DNA of 31,369 bases from the IMG/VR virus record IMGVR_UViG_3300035204_002432, positions 1 to 31,369 of that record. One strand, 5' to 3'. The notes under the pieces are model-generated. The model was not told the DNA's origin, did no database searches, and saw only the letters and a list, made by a program, of their open reading frames with translations. Origin of the DNA: a virus. Of this stretch, positions 1 to 7,730 are shown in pieces (the stretch's first letter is position 1; each line of letters begins with the position of its first letter). The position numbers and the translations under genes are program-made.

Positions 1-281
1 TGTAGCTGCACCGATGAAGTTTCTGGATGCATCAACAACATAGTTTCCAGAAGCATCTAAACCAGCACCAAGTTGTGTATCATTAAGTTCAACTTGCAGA
101 GCGCCTTCAGCATTTGTTGCACGGGTTGCTTCATCTCCAATAGCAGTTTCATTAAGCTTAACCTTAGCATCAAGCAAGTGGTCTGCATTATCAAGACTTG
201 TAGCTGCACCGATGAAGTTTCTGGATGCATCAACAACATAGTTTCCAGAAGCATCTAAACCAGCACCAAGTTGTGTATCAT
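1..281. repeat. Direct repeat, 83 bp identical, period 198 bp
   Basis: Bases 1-83 and 199-281 are identical, then diverge by single substitutions. A third, more divergent copy begins near 376 (period 177 bp). The copies encode the repeat unit of the fibre-like protein. Identity at the DNA level between two copies points to recent duplication or gene conversion. Confidence 0.9.
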
Positions 282-606
282 CAAGCTCAGCTTGTAGACC
301 ACCAGTACCGGCCGCGACCGCATCAGCATTAGCCCTAACCTGAAGAGATAGTTTGTGATCAGCATCATCAAGACTTGTAGCTGCACCGATGTAGTCTCTG
401 CCTACAACAGCAACATAGTGTCCAGACGGATCTAAACCAGCACCAGTTTGTGTGAAATCAAGTTCATCTTGGATAGCCGCGTCCTGAAGGTCCATATCGG
501 CTCTCAATGGGTCAGCGGTTATTACGCCATTCCCATTATCAGCAAAGTCAACGCCCTGAAAAAGGCCCTGCTTAAATACAAATTTTGTTTTTCTATTACC
601 AGCCAT
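1..606 (-). CDS. Fibre-like repeat protein, N-terminal part (3' end beyond window)
   Basis: The frame is open for 202 codons from the ATG at 604-606 to the left edge, so the gene is truncated by the window. The start follows an AGGAG site eight bases upstream. After a short N-terminus (MAGNRKTKFVF) the protein is made of repeats: the segment containing DTQLGAGLDASGNYVVDA and RNFIGAATSLD occurs at periods of 59 and 66 residues, linked by stretches such as DEATRATNAEGALQ that look like short coiled coil. Repeats of this type are typical of phage tail fibres and other virion appendages. The receptor-binding end would lie beyond the window. Function is inferred from repeat style only; another virion surface protein is possible. 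Confidence 0.75.
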   Translation of the reverse strand, partial: MAGNRKTKFVFKQGLFQGVDFADNGNGVITADPLRADMDLQDAAIQDELDFTQTGAGLDPSGHYVAVVGRDYIGAATSLDDADHKLSLQVRANADAVAAGTGGLQAELDDTQLGAGLDASGNYVVDASRNFIGAATSLDNADHLLDAKVKLNETAIGDEATRATNAEGALQVELNDTQLGAGLDASGNYVVDASRNFIGAAT

Positions 607-641
607 TATAATTTCTCCTATAATGTTTTGTTAATTATTAT

Positions 642-663
642 TTCTTAATTAAAAAATTAAGAA
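642..663. repeat. AT-rich inverted repeat upstream of the fibre-like gene
   Basis: Arms TTCTTAATT and AATTAAGAA (9 bp, perfect) enclose four A bases in the 100 bp gap between the J-domain gene and the fibre-like gene. There is no T-run after the hairpin on the minus strand, so a terminator is not supported; it could be a leader hairpin or an operator. Confidence 0.4.
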
Positions 664-706
664 GTTATTTAACTTATTAAAAACAAAGACTTGTACCACA
701 ATATAT

Positions 707-1303
707 TTAAACTTTTTCAGCATATAAGGCTATAATCTTCTTACGCCGTTCAAGGGTTGAGTTTGCCCAAACCCACGGATAAGTGCCTTTTAAGCTTTTT
801 ATCTCTTTTTCATACTCTGCACAGCTTTTGGCTAATCCAGATATGTGTGATTCTGATATGTCCGAAATTTCAATCCCTAATTCAATAGCCACGTCCGTAA
901 TCAAATACCAGTTTGATTCATTTGCCGCGTTAATAGCCGCCGAACATAATTTTGAATATTTATTTTTTAAATCCTCATCCTCTATGCTTGACGTTTTATC
1001 TGGGTGAATCTTTAACATTATTTTCCTATATATCTTTTTAAGATCAGGATGAATGTTGTTTTTGCTTATTTCGCAAATTTTATCACGATCCGATGAAGAG
1101 TCTGAGTTTAAATCTTTTAATAGATTTTTTGTACAATTTTCTATTTTAGATTTAACATCTTTGTTTATTTGCTTCATGTGTAAAGATAATTCTTCAGAAA
1201 AATCCTTTTTATATTGTTCAAATAAATAATTATGCTCTTCTAGCTCTGCTGATAAATATTTTGCTTTTAAAAACAATTTGTTATACCTTCTGTTTATTTG
1301 CAT
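707..1303 (-). CDS. J-domain (DnaJ-like) co-chaperone protein
   Basis: A 198-residue protein from the ATG at 1303; an upstream GTG at 1315 stays open but sits directly on the GGAG site, so the ATG is preferred. Residues 1-60 are charged and probably coiled coil. Residues about 86-145 resemble a J-domain: helix LKKIYRKIMLKIHPDK carries the diagnostic HPD tripeptide at 100-102, followed by KNKYSKLCSAAINAA and a second helix ending VAIELGI. J-domains stimulate Hsp70 ATPase. Short HPD proteins of this kind occur in many T4-like and marine phages, where their partner is usually unknown. No DnaJ zinc or substrate domains are present. It sits between small accessory genes and the fibre-like gene, so a fibre or tail assembly role is possible but unproven. 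Confidence 0.75.
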   Translation of the reverse strand: MQINRRYNKLFLKAKYLSAELEEHNYLFEQYKKDFSEELSLHMKQINKDVKSKIENCTKNLLKDLNSDSSSDRDKICEISKNNIHPDLKKIYRKIMLKIHPDKTSSIEDEDLKNKYSKLCSAAINAANESNWYLITDVAIELGIEISDISESHISGLAKSCAEYEKEIKSLKGTYPWVWANSTLERRKKIIALYAEKV

Positions 1304-1646
1304 TACCCAAAACACTCCAAGAGATTTAAGTTATTTTCTATTAGGAGTAAACTTATTCTTAATATAACTTTTTGCTCTTGCAACATTTATTGCACACAAA
1401 TCCTATGCTCTTAATTGTATAATTAAAAACAAACAGACTATAACTGTAGATCAGCCCAATGCAACGCGCTTTACATACGAGCACTTAAAAAACTATTACT
1501 TTGACTGAAATTTGGGACTATTTCTGAACATTTTTTAATATATTAGTAGTTTTTTTTCAGCATATCTGCTGGCTATTAAAAAACTTTATAAACATCAAAT
1601 GAAAAAAAAATTAAAATAATTTTAAAAATAAAAAACTATACTTAAA
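1304..1646. other. 343 bp AT-rich non-coding gap
   Basis: No plausible gene on either strand and no tRNA-like arm with a GTTC loop. It holds a sigma70-like promoter candidate at 1437-1464, a short hairpin at 1558-1571 (CAGCA/TGCTG) whose flanking homopolymer is A rather than T on the transcribed strand, and a small AT inverted repeat near 1411-1426. It is the longest gene-free stretch in the window and is the likely leader of the J-domain and fibre-like genes. Confidence 0.6.
1437..1464 (-). promoter_or_regulatory. Candidate sigma70-type promoter
   Basis: On the minus strand TTGCAT, 16 bases, TATAGT, placed about 135 bases before the J-domain start codon, inside the largest intergenic gap. 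AT-rich DNA makes chance matches common, so this is only suggestive. Confidence 0.3.
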
Positions 1647-1868
1647 TTAATTAGAATATAAGATCTTCTTAAGAGATCTCACCTGGTTATCAAACTTGCA
1701 AAAATCACTACTAAAATACTCTAATGACAACGTATCTGCGTTTCCATCCGGATCTTCTATAATAAACTGAAATCTTCCAGATAAAAGTTTTTTAGCACTA
1801 ATAAGCTTAAGTCCTTTGAATGTAAGGTATGCGGCAAGCGCTAAGTCTGATGTCTCATATTGATTCAT
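1647..1868 (-). CDS. Small DUF5659-like protein
   Basis: A 73-residue protein with an ATG at 1868 preceded by GAGGG at good spacing. The N-terminus YETSDLALAAYLTFKG, then a lysine-rich strand and RFQFIIEDPDG, and a C-terminus with SLKKIL, match my memory of the DUF5659 pattern (T-S-D-L-x-L-A-A-Y-L, then F-x-F-x-D, then a short helix) seen in phage and bacterial small proteins. No function is established for that family. The assignment rests on pattern recall only. It lies alone between the zinc-motif gene and a 343 bp gap, so it is probably the last gene of its transcript. Confidence 0.7.
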   Translation of the reverse strand: MNQYETSDLALAAYLTFKGLKLISAKKLLSGRFQFIIEDPDGNADTLSLEYFSSDFCKFDNQVRSLKKILYSN

Positions 1869-1916
1869 ATAAGTTCCCTCTTGTACAAAATCATTTTAAA
1901 TTAATAGAAGCATATC

Positions 1917-2402
1917 CTATTTTAAACCATGTTTGTCTATATAGCGTTTATGAGTAGAACAAATAGTGCAGCCCTTTGGAGCCTGTCTTTTGCATCTGTT
2001 TCCATCATTTTTAACAAAGTCACACTGTACAAACTCAAACCCAACAACATCTGTATATTTCTTATTTTCTTTATTATCAATAAATAAACTTGACGGCACT
2101 TCTTCGGTACATTCTTCCATAGCGATTGGAGCAAAAGAGTCTAATTCTTCCTCTTCTATTTCCTCCAATATAACAAAAGGCTCCGAATCAATCATTTCTG
2201 TATATTGTTCACCAGATGGTTTTAAATCTGCTAGCTCCTCCTCATAGTCGAAAAATGTGTCATATTTTTCTAACCCATCATCTTCGTCTTCCATGACAAC
2301 ACAGTTTTTGCCTCGCCTGGAATACTCAGAAGTTTGAGCACGATTCTTCAAAGGAGTTGCTTTTATCACCTTTAGCCTGGCCTGTAACTTTTTAGATATC
2401 AC
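1917..2402 (-). CDS. Acidic protein with C-terminal zinc-binding motif
   Basis: A 161-residue protein starting at a GTG (2402) with AAGGA just upstream; no better ATG exists. The N-terminal 35 residues are basic, the middle (about 37-103) is strongly acidic with runs of E and D, and the C-terminus carries C127-x9-C137-x7-C145-x2-C148-x2-H151, with the core DGNRCKRQAPKGCTICSTH. This resembles the short Cys/His motif found in many viral small proteins (C...G-x-x-C-K-R...C-x-x-H), usually assumed to bind zinc. No enzymatic motif is visible. It is the first gene after the capsid-gene terminator, so it begins a separate unit. Role unknown; nucleic acid or protein contact is plausible. Confidence 0.7.
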   Translation of the reverse strand: MISKKLQARLKVIKATPLKNRAQTSEYSRRGKNCVVMEDEDDGLEKYDTFFDYEEELADLKPSGEQYTEMIDSEPFVILEEIEEEELDSFAPIAMEECTEEVPSSLFIDNKENKKYTDVVGFEFVQCDFVKNDGNRCKRQAPKGCTICSTHKRYIDKHGLK

Positions 2403-2443
2403 TTCTTCTTCCTTATCCTAATAGAGGAAAAATAGTATAAAAC

Positions 2444-2475
2444 AAAAAAGGCACGGCGTTTCCACCGTGCCTTTA
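2444..2475 (-). terminator. Rho-independent terminator after the major capsid gene
   Basis: On the minus strand a perfect stem AAAGGCACGG / CCGTGCCTTT (2465-2474 with 2447-2456) closes an 8-base loop and continues into a run of T (AAAAAA on the plus strand, 2444-2449). It lies 23 bases after the capsid stop codon. GC-rich stem, short loop and T-run make this a textbook intrinsic terminator. Confidence 0.92.
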
Positions 2476-2497
2476 AAGTGTAGGTTAAAGACTAATT

Positions 2498-3520
2498 CTA
2501 AGTCATTGTACCAGTAGAGACACCACGGGGATTGACAATGCCAATTCCGATAATCTCATTAACAACCCAACCAAGCTTCAACTGCTTGGGCTCATCGGCG
2601 GGAAGAACCTCAACGTCCTGACGGACAGGCATCACACCAACAAACTCAGGATCAGCACAAGCAAACCCTCGACCAGCCGGGACAACCTTGGATACGATAA
2701 TGTCGGCACCAAAGATGTGACCATAAAGGCCGGTCTGAAGCAGTTCACGCTGAGTGACTGGATCGACCTGAGAAGCTCCCTGCTGACCACCTGCAGATTC
2801 CCAAGCAAGAATGTCAGTAAATTCATTAATGTTGAGGAAATACTTAGAAGTAACTAAGTCCCAACGATCAATCTGACGCTTGAGATTGAGCAAGCCATTC
2901 TTGTCCAAATCACCATTGGTAGTAACGGGATCAAGAATAACAGCAGCGTTTTCGCCACCCTGGTTGCTATCTCCAGCAAACTCAAGTGCAGCAAAGACGT
3001 TTGCGTCTTCCTGTGCCTGAATTTCCTGACGAGCCTTTTGCTGCGCACGATCAACAACGTTGAATCGACGCCGCTTGACTTCAGCAATACGAACCGTTGG
3101 GTTTGAGACAACCTCAAACTCAGGAACGGTCACGCGGTCACCAAAGACACGAGACTCTGGAGCAGCACCATTGCTGGATACAACTACAGCCGCGACATCA
3201 ATATCACGGTCATAAACAGGCAGAGCACCCTGAGGTAGAGGATCCACGACTAGGGCTTTGCGAGCAACTCCCTGATAATCGAGGTTTCTACGGATGGGGT
3301 TAGCCATTGCCTGACCGAGGGCGATTTTACCCTCTTGTGTCATCAAAGCCTGCTTGATCATCTCATCTCTCTGGCTATCATTCAAGCCAGGCGCGGTGGC
3401 CTGAGCGTTGCTTGATGGCTGAAGATCTTCAATAACCGAAGCATACTTAACTATCTGAGATAGCGCCTCCTGAACATTGGAGGCATTAATTTCACCATGT
3501 GTGTTAAATAATGTAGACAT
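2498..3520 (-). CDS. Major capsid protein (HK97 fold, predicted)
   Basis: A 340-residue protein, ATG at 3520 with AGGAGG eight bases upstream. After a short helical N-terminal arm (about 1-75) comes RRNLDYQGVARKALVVDPL and PLPQGALPVYDRDIDVAA, a pattern I associate with phage major capsid proteins, then a long helix region KARQEIQAQEDANVFAALEF typical of the HK97 spine helix, and a beta-rich C-terminal part. Length fits HK97-fold capsids without large insertions. Position supports it: directly after a probable decoration protein, followed by a strong terminator. Its DNA is clearly richer in G and C than most neighbours, as expected for a very highly expressed gene. A prohead protease candidate is encoded upstream; a cleavable N-terminal arm is possible but no site can be proven. 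Confidence 0.85.
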   Translation of the reverse strand: MSTLFNTHGEINASNVQEALSQIVKYASVIEDLQPSSNAQATAPGLNDSQRDEMIKQALMTQEGKIALGQAMANPIRRNLDYQGVARKALVVDPLPQGALPVYDRDIDVAAVVVSSNGAAPESRVFGDRVTVPEFEVVSNPTVRIAEVKRRRFNVVDRAQQKARQEIQAQEDANVFAALEFAGDSNQGGENAAVILDPVTTNGDLDKNGLLNLKRQIDRWDLVTSKYFLNINEFTDILAWESAGGQQGASQVDPVTQRELLQTGLYGHIFGADIIVSKVVPAGRGFACADPEFVGVMPVRQDVEVLPADEPKQLKLGWVVNEIIGIGIVNPRGVSTGTMT

Positions 3521-3532
3521 ATTCTTTCCCTC

Positions 3533-4177
3533 CTAGAGAAGTGCGTTACCCAAGTACCACACTGCGTGATACTCTGTAGCTGCAGCTAATCCAACTGCGG
3601 TTTGTGTAGTGGAGACGAGTGACGAATCTGTCATACGTCCAACGTAAATACCAAGCTGAACCCCAGCCCCTGTGGTCAAAAGGCCTGCAGCGGTAGCAGC
3701 AACAGCCGCATTTACAGTAGAGGATGCAGCGCCAAGTGTATCAGCGGCATCATCTACTCCGTATAGTCCGGCCTGTGACCAAACAGTCACCTTTCCAGAA
3801 CCACGATTGGTTGCTGGCCCGATAACTACAGCACCGCCACCGGCGACCTGTGTTGCCTGACCTGCTGTTTGACCAATTAACGAACCGAATAGTGTACCAT
3901 AGCCACCAGAAACTTCGCCGCCATCATCGCTGAGTCCGCCTAAGCTTCCCTGAACACGCACCTTGCGTATAAAAGAAACACCAGTTGGAGCACCAATGGC
4001 GGGCGTGCCACCAGGGGATGGGCCAGATGCTACATCTGCAGCATAACCTTCTGCACCAGGACCCGTCATGTTGGCGAGTTCAACATACTCACCGCCTTCG
4101 AGTGCTCCATTATCAGCGTCATCAAGGTCGAACTGCCCAAGAGGTCTTAAACCAGGATTTAATAGTTTTAAAGACAT
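3533..4177 (-). CDS. Probable capsid decoration or head structural protein
   Basis: A 214-residue protein, ATG at 4177 after AAGGAG. It starts MSLKLLNPGLRPLGQFDLDD and is rich in G, A, S, T and V with few charged or aromatic residues, as in secreted or virion surface beta-structured proteins. No catalytic motif, no transmembrane helix and no cysteine are visible. It ends 12 bases before the major capsid start codon and shares that gene's higher GC content and strong ribosome binding site, so the two are likely made in similar amounts. Decoration or head-stabilising proteins often sit immediately next to the capsid gene, which is the basis of this call. A head fibre or other abundant virion protein is an alternative. 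Confidence 0.6.
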   Translation of the reverse strand: MSLKLLNPGLRPLGQFDLDDADNGALEGGEYVELANMTGPGAEGYAADVASGPSPGGTPAIGAPTGVSFIRKVRVQGSLGGLSDDGGEVSGGYGTLFGSLIGQTAGQATQVAGGGAVVIGPATNRGSGKVTVWSQAGLYGVDDAADTLGAASSTVNAAVAATAAGLLTTGAGVQLGIYVGRMTDSSLVSTTQTAVGLAAATEYHAVWYLGNALL

Positions 4178-4208
4178 TTTTTATTCTCCTTATAAAAATT
4201 TTACATTA

Positions 4209-4233
4209 AATATATTCAACCATTGAATATATT
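4209..4233. repeat. 11 bp perfect inverted repeat before the decoration/capsid genes
   Basis: Arms AATATATTCAA and TTGAATATATT flank the loop CCA in the gap between the 744-residue protein gene and the decoration gene. On the minus strand it is followed by TTTAATG and a later TTTTT, so it could be a weak terminator, a 5' mRNA stabiliser for the abundant capsid transcripts, or an operator. Confidence 0.5.
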
Positions 4234-4270
4234 GTCTAGGTTTATTAAACTAACTTGAAAGTTGATTATT

Positions 4271-6505
4271 TTAACTAGTTTTCTTGAACGAGTCACGCAA
4301 CCAAGCGTAATTTGCTCTATAGTTTCCTGTAGGACTGCTGAAAGCCACATCCTGTGTCTGACGCTGTTGTTCTAATCCGTTTTCAACAAGCCCTCCTCTT
4401 CCGATAGAGTCTGAGACTACTATCGCCTTTGGATGAGCCGAGTTAACTAAATCAGCACCGGTTTCGTCATGCACATTGTACAGGGTTTTATAATCGCCCT
4501 TCGGGGTTTCCGATTTTTCGTCGTACAGTCTACCTAGACCTGCAAAATATGATCGGAGATACTGGTCACTATTACTTAGATCTGTTACAGCATCCTTGTA
4601 ATAGGCCTTTGAAAAATCATCAGCCTTCTTTGAAAGCCTTGAATTATCATCATTTAAATTGATATTAGTAGAATTTGAAGCTTGCGTTGCTAGCTTCTTT
4701 AATAAATTAAATCTTTTTTCGTTATTCATGTTAGATTCCTTAAACATTTCCGAGTTTTTTAACAAAGAATCAACATCTTCAGATGCCAGCGCAGAAAGCT
4801 CTCTTATCAGGTCTCTTTGCCTTCTTCTTTCTTTTCTGGTCAACCGGTGCTTGCCTCGGCTGGCGACTCCTGCTCCTGGCTTTCCTCCGATTCTATCATC
4901 TCTTGTTATTCTTTTCGCCCTGTTTGATCCAGATCCCGGGCCTACCAGGCCAGAGCCTAAACTATAATCTAAAAGTAACTCAAATGCTTCATTCACAGCT
5001 ATCTGTCCATCTGGAACTGCTTTTGCAAACTCTTCAAAGCTTGTGAATTGATTGCCTCCTCCTAGCATTCCGGGGCTTTGATTTGCCGCCTCATAGACAA
5101 CCATATCTGCGCCTCTTCTCTTGCTTAAAAATTCTCTGGCAACACTGACTGCTCCTTCGTTATCCCACTTAGAGCTATTCACAAACACCCAACTCATGCG
5201 CCCGCTCCCAAAAGAGTATGGGGGAACTAGCTCTATATAATAGTCTTTATCATAAACATATGACGCAAGTCTTTCTAAGGTTTTTCTTAGAAGCTCTCTA
5301 TCTCCAGACTTTTGTATATCTCTAAGAATATTCTGAGTTTCTTCCCAATTTCCTCTTTCAGCATTCGTTACAGCATCCTGAGTTTGTGGATGAACATAAT
5401 CGGGGCTTCCTGGACCATGAACAGAAGGCTCATCTTCGTCCCCCTCTCCAAACTTATCCATAATTACATCCCATAAATCTGGGCCAATCGTAACACCAAG
5501 GGCCAGGAGGCCGCCAGCAATAAGCATTCGCTTGCCTGGAACTAAGCTTCTGAGTATAAACTTTTGGTCCATAGGATTAAGCCTTCTAAGCCAGCCAGCT
5601 GCAGTTATATCTTCGCCAGCTTCAGCTGCTCGACCAATAATTTTCGCCGCCCTTGCCTTTCCTGTGTCAGTTTTCATTAATTGCTTCATTATTTTGTCTG
5701 TATCACTATCGCTCATCTTTTTCAGAACCTTAACAGCATCATCTAGCTCTAACTCTTCAATGACTTTTGCTGCAGCAACTACGTCTGTTTTTGCAAGATC
5801 AGATACATTCTTTGCAGCAAGTTCTACGCCATTCTTATCTAGCGCTCCGCCCAGGCCGGAAGCAGGCGGATCACCGCCCGGCGGAGTAGGTCTAGGAGCA
5901 GGCGGATCACCGCCCGGCGGAGTAGGTCTAGGGGTCGGAGTAGGTCCGTCAGGGATGAGACCCTTAGATCTGGCAAGTTCCTCGTAAGTTAAAGCGCTTG
6001 GCCTAGAAAGTGTTGGGGCGCCAGCTATATTGTCTGCAAGTTTAGCGGCATTAACCGTATCTCCAGCAGAGCCCATAGCGGCTACCATGAAATCAGCAAC
6101 ATCCTGATTGCTTGATCCTGGAGGCATATTGTTTTTTATAGCTTTAAATAGCGCCTTGGCACATTCGTCCTCACACCCACTGGGCCAGGCCACGCCGGCA
6201 TCAAGCTTTGTAAAGACAGCCCCAACTTCCGTTTGCATCGCAGTAAACTTGGTTGCCAATTGAGCATCATCCGCTGCTCCCAAAAGTTTCTTAAGACCCT
6301 CAATGGCGTCAGGGTTAGTTCTTGCTATATCAGCCAAATCAGTATTTTGAAGAGCAGACCTAGAGCTTCTCAGTATGTCATCAGATACTTTTATAGCAAC
6401 CTTGGAAAGGTCAGAGCCCATAGGGGGCGCTCCCTTGTTAAAATTAGACATCGTTTCGAAATATGAGTCCAAAGCGCTTTGATCTGAAACCTTCTTTATT
6501 CGCAT
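4271..6505 (-). CDS. Large protein with proline-rich linker and one hydrophobic segment
   Basis: A 744-residue protein I do not recognise; ATG at 6505 with AGGA upstream, overlapping the previous gene by 10 bp. Residues 1-185 are mostly helical and A-rich; 187-214 is a proline/glycine linker with two exact copies of RPTPPGGDPPAP-type 12-mers; 215-310 is helical; 326-342 (MLIAGGLLALGVTIGP) is hydrophobic enough to be a membrane segment; an acidic stretch with GEGDEDEP follows; then a mixed alpha/beta part, a basic cluster KHRLTRKERRRQRDLIRE and a C-terminus ending NYRANYAWLRDSFKKT. Position between head genes suggests a virion protein. A hydrophobic segment in an internal or ejected protein would fit membrane interaction during DNA delivery, but this is inference. 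Confidence 0.7.
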   Translation of the reverse strand: MRIKKVSDQSALDSYFETMSNFNKGAPPMGSDLSKVAIKVSDDILRSSRSALQNTDLADIARTNPDAIEGLKKLLGAADDAQLATKFTAMQTEVGAVFTKLDAGVAWPSGCEDECAKALFKAIKNNMPPGSSNQDVADFMVAAMGSAGDTVNAAKLADNIAGAPTLSRPSALTYEELARSKGLIPDGPTPTPRPTPPGGDPPAPRPTPPGGDPPASGLGGALDKNGVELAAKNVSDLAKTDVVAAAKVIEELELDDAVKVLKKMSDSDTDKIMKQLMKTDTGKARAAKIIGRAAEAGEDITAAGWLRRLNPMDQKFILRSLVPGKRMLIAGGLLALGVTIGPDLWDVIMDKFGEGDEDEPSVHGPGSPDYVHPQTQDAVTNAERGNWEETQNILRDIQKSGDRELLRKTLERLASYVYDKDYYIELVPPYSFGSGRMSWVFVNSSKWDNEGAVSVAREFLSKRRGADMVVYEAANQSPGMLGGGNQFTSFEEFAKAVPDGQIAVNEAFELLLDYSLGSGLVGPGSGSNRAKRITRDDRIGGKPGAGVASRGKHRLTRKERRRQRDLIRELSALASEDVDSLLKNSEMFKESNMNNEKRFNLLKKLATQASNSTNINLNDDNSRLSKKADDFSKAYYKDAVTDLSNSDQYLRSYFAGLGRLYDEKSETPKGDYKTLYNVHDETGADLVNSAHPKAIVVSDSIGRGGLVENGLEQQRQTQDVAFSSPTGNYRANYAWLRDSFKKTS
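5861..5932. repeat. 36 bp tandem repeat, two exact copies
   Basis: Bases 5861-5896 and 5897-5932 are identical 36-mers (starting AGCAGGCGGATCACCGCCCG). They encode the 12-residue proline/glycine linker unit of the 744-residue protein. The unit is far richer in GC than the surrounding gene. Confidence 0.92.
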
Positions 6506-6900
6506 GCGACTTCCTGCTCCAATATTTCATCTATTGTTCGCTCTATTCTGTAAGCTAGTTTTATATTATTTTCGTCAAGAGCAGCTTGAGCCAAGACTCT
6601 TAGATCATCAATAACTTCGCCTTGCAGCTCTTCCTCAAGAGCATCTACGGCAACTTCATCAGAAGCTTCATCAAAAAGATCATCTTCCGCTGGAGAGGCG
6701 TTTTTTCCCGCAGCATATTGTCCCTTTTCTTCAGGCGACATATTTTGGGTGGCAGCCGTGTCATCAGGTGTCCACTCAGCAATTTTATTTTGTAATATTT
6801 CAGCTCTCTTAACTGTATCAATAACTCTTTTTTCAAGCTCTTTGAATACTTCGCTTTTATCAAAATTGGCTAAGTCTTCTTTGCTCCATGAATTAATCAT
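6496..6900 (-). CDS. Small acidic helical protein, unknown function
   Basis: A 134-residue protein, ATG at 6900 after AGGAG. It is acidic overall, with a basic/helical N-terminal half (KELEKRVIDTVKRAEILQNK), a disordered middle rich in E, D and A, and a C-terminal helix pair containing LRVLAQAALDENNIKLAYRI, which loosely resembles the helical motif shared by other proteins in this window. Its stop codon lies inside the start of the 744-residue gene (10 bp overlap), so translation of the two is probably coupled. No family recognised; a virion or assembly chaperone role would fit the position. Confidence 0.65.
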   Translation of the reverse strand: MINSWSKEDLANFDKSEVFKELEKRVIDTVKRAEILQNKIAEWTPDDTAATQNMSPEEKGQYAAGKNASPAEDDLFDEASDEVAVDALEEELQGEVIDDLRVLAQAALDENNIKLAYRIERTIDEILEQEVACE

Positions 6901-6957
6901 TTGGATCTCCTAAGAATGTGTAAGTATATCATAACATTTTGAATAATTAGTAGTTTG

Positions 6958-7650
6958 TTAGAGCAACATAAACTCTAACGTTCCAATGGATGCAGACGGA
7001 GGACCTGTGCATATCGCAACGCCAGGATGTCCATCCGTAGGCTGCTGAGAAGATAGCTTTCCATCTAGGCCTATATATAAAGTGCAGTTAACAGGATAGA
7101 CCTGAGTTGTATCAAATTGATCAGTTGCATATATTCCTCGTTGATAATGAATAGTTACTCGGCCACTGCCAATCGTAGTGTCATCTCCTGGTTTGCCAGA
7201 TACTCTGTAAATATAATTTACAATAATTCTAAAACTATCAAAAGTGCCATCGCCATCTGAATCATGATTTAGCTCTGTTCCGGAAGGAACTGTGATAACA
7301 CCATTGACAGTATTTAATACAACAGAAACCGTAGAAGTAAAACTATTTTCAATAATATTTGGAAACTCTAATATGCCAGTAACATCAACTGAACTAACCC
7401 TATTTCCATTGCTATCTATCTCAGAACTTTGAGCATCAATAACTACTATCTCATCTACCTGAGCTTTGGTAAAGGCAGAGGTTCTAACATCATCAATAAT
7501 TCCCAAGGGAGCTGTTCCATCGCTAATGCTGGCAACAATGTCGTTTCCAATGAGTCCAAGCTGGGCAAACATGCCTGGCTCAAACTCAGCAGTTGGGTCT
7601 ACGGGTAGACTCATCGGTAAGGCATTGCCGCTATGAATAACTTTTAACAA
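6958..7650 (-). CDS. Probable virion structural protein with Ca-loop-like segment
   Basis: A 230-residue protein that starts at TTG (7650); AGGAG lies six bases upstream and the next ATG is twelve codons in, so TTG is the better start. Sequence is beta-rich and low in charge: EPGMFAQLGLIGNDIVASIS and TAPLGIIDDVRT near the N-terminus, then strands rich in V, I, T and S. Residues around 130-140 (NHDSDGDGTFDS) form an acidic D-x-D-x-D-G loop like calcium-binding loops. It is the first gene after a terminator at 7671-7705, so it has its own promoter or depends on read-through. I infer a head or neck structural protein from position and composition; no precise family is recognised. Confidence 0.65.
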   Translation of the reverse strand: MLKVIHSGNALPMSLPVDPTAEFEPGMFAQLGLIGNDIVASISDGTAPLGIIDDVRTSAFTKAQVDEIVVIDAQSSEIDSNGNRVSSVDVTGILEFPNIIENSFTSTVSVVLNTVNGVITVPSGTELNHDSDGDGTFDSFRIIVNYIYRVSGKPGDDTTIGSGRVTIHYQRGIYATDQFDTTQVYPVNCTLYIGLDGKLSSQQPTDGHPGVAICTGPPSASIGTLEFMLL

Positions 7651-7670
7651 CCTTGTCTCCTAGAATAAAA

Positions 7671-7705
7671 ATATTAAAAGGGAAGGGAAAACTCCCCTCC
7701 CTTTT
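7671..7705 (-). terminator. Rho-independent terminator
   Basis: On the minus strand AAAAGGGAGGGG and CCCTTCCCTTTT (7694-7705 with 7676-7687) pair in 11 of 12 positions around a 6-base loop, followed by AATATTTTTATT. It lies 25 bases past the stop of the 191-residue gene and before the TTG-started gene. A small palindrome ACTATTAATAGT (7711-7722) sits just upstream of the stem. Confidence 0.85.
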
Positions 7706-7730
7706 ATTTTACTATTAATAGTAAATATTT

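Noticed and set aside
57-258. Short frames on both strands at the left edge as genes
   Set aside because: They are shadows of the fibre-like reading frame, which is open to the edge in one frame from a well-placed start at 606.
1-480. Regularly spaced repeats at the left edge as a CRISPR array
   Set aside because: Repeats are about 80 bp or longer with 177 and 198 bp periods, diverge gradually and are in frame within an open coding sequence; this is a protein repeat.
1558-1571. Hairpin with adjacent homopolymer as a terminator
   Set aside because: On the minus strand the stem is followed by A rather than T, and on the plus strand the T-run precedes the stem; no gene ends there on the plus strand.
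1304-1646. tRNA or small RNA gene in the largest gap
   Set aside because: No acceptor-stem pairing, no T-loop GTTC-like sequence and no anticodon arm could be found on either strand.
5532-5987. Plus-strand frame of about 150 codons within the 744-residue gene
   Set aside because: It is the complement of an Ala/Lys-rich coding stretch and of the 36 bp repeat; the minus-strand gene has a proper start, coupling and length.
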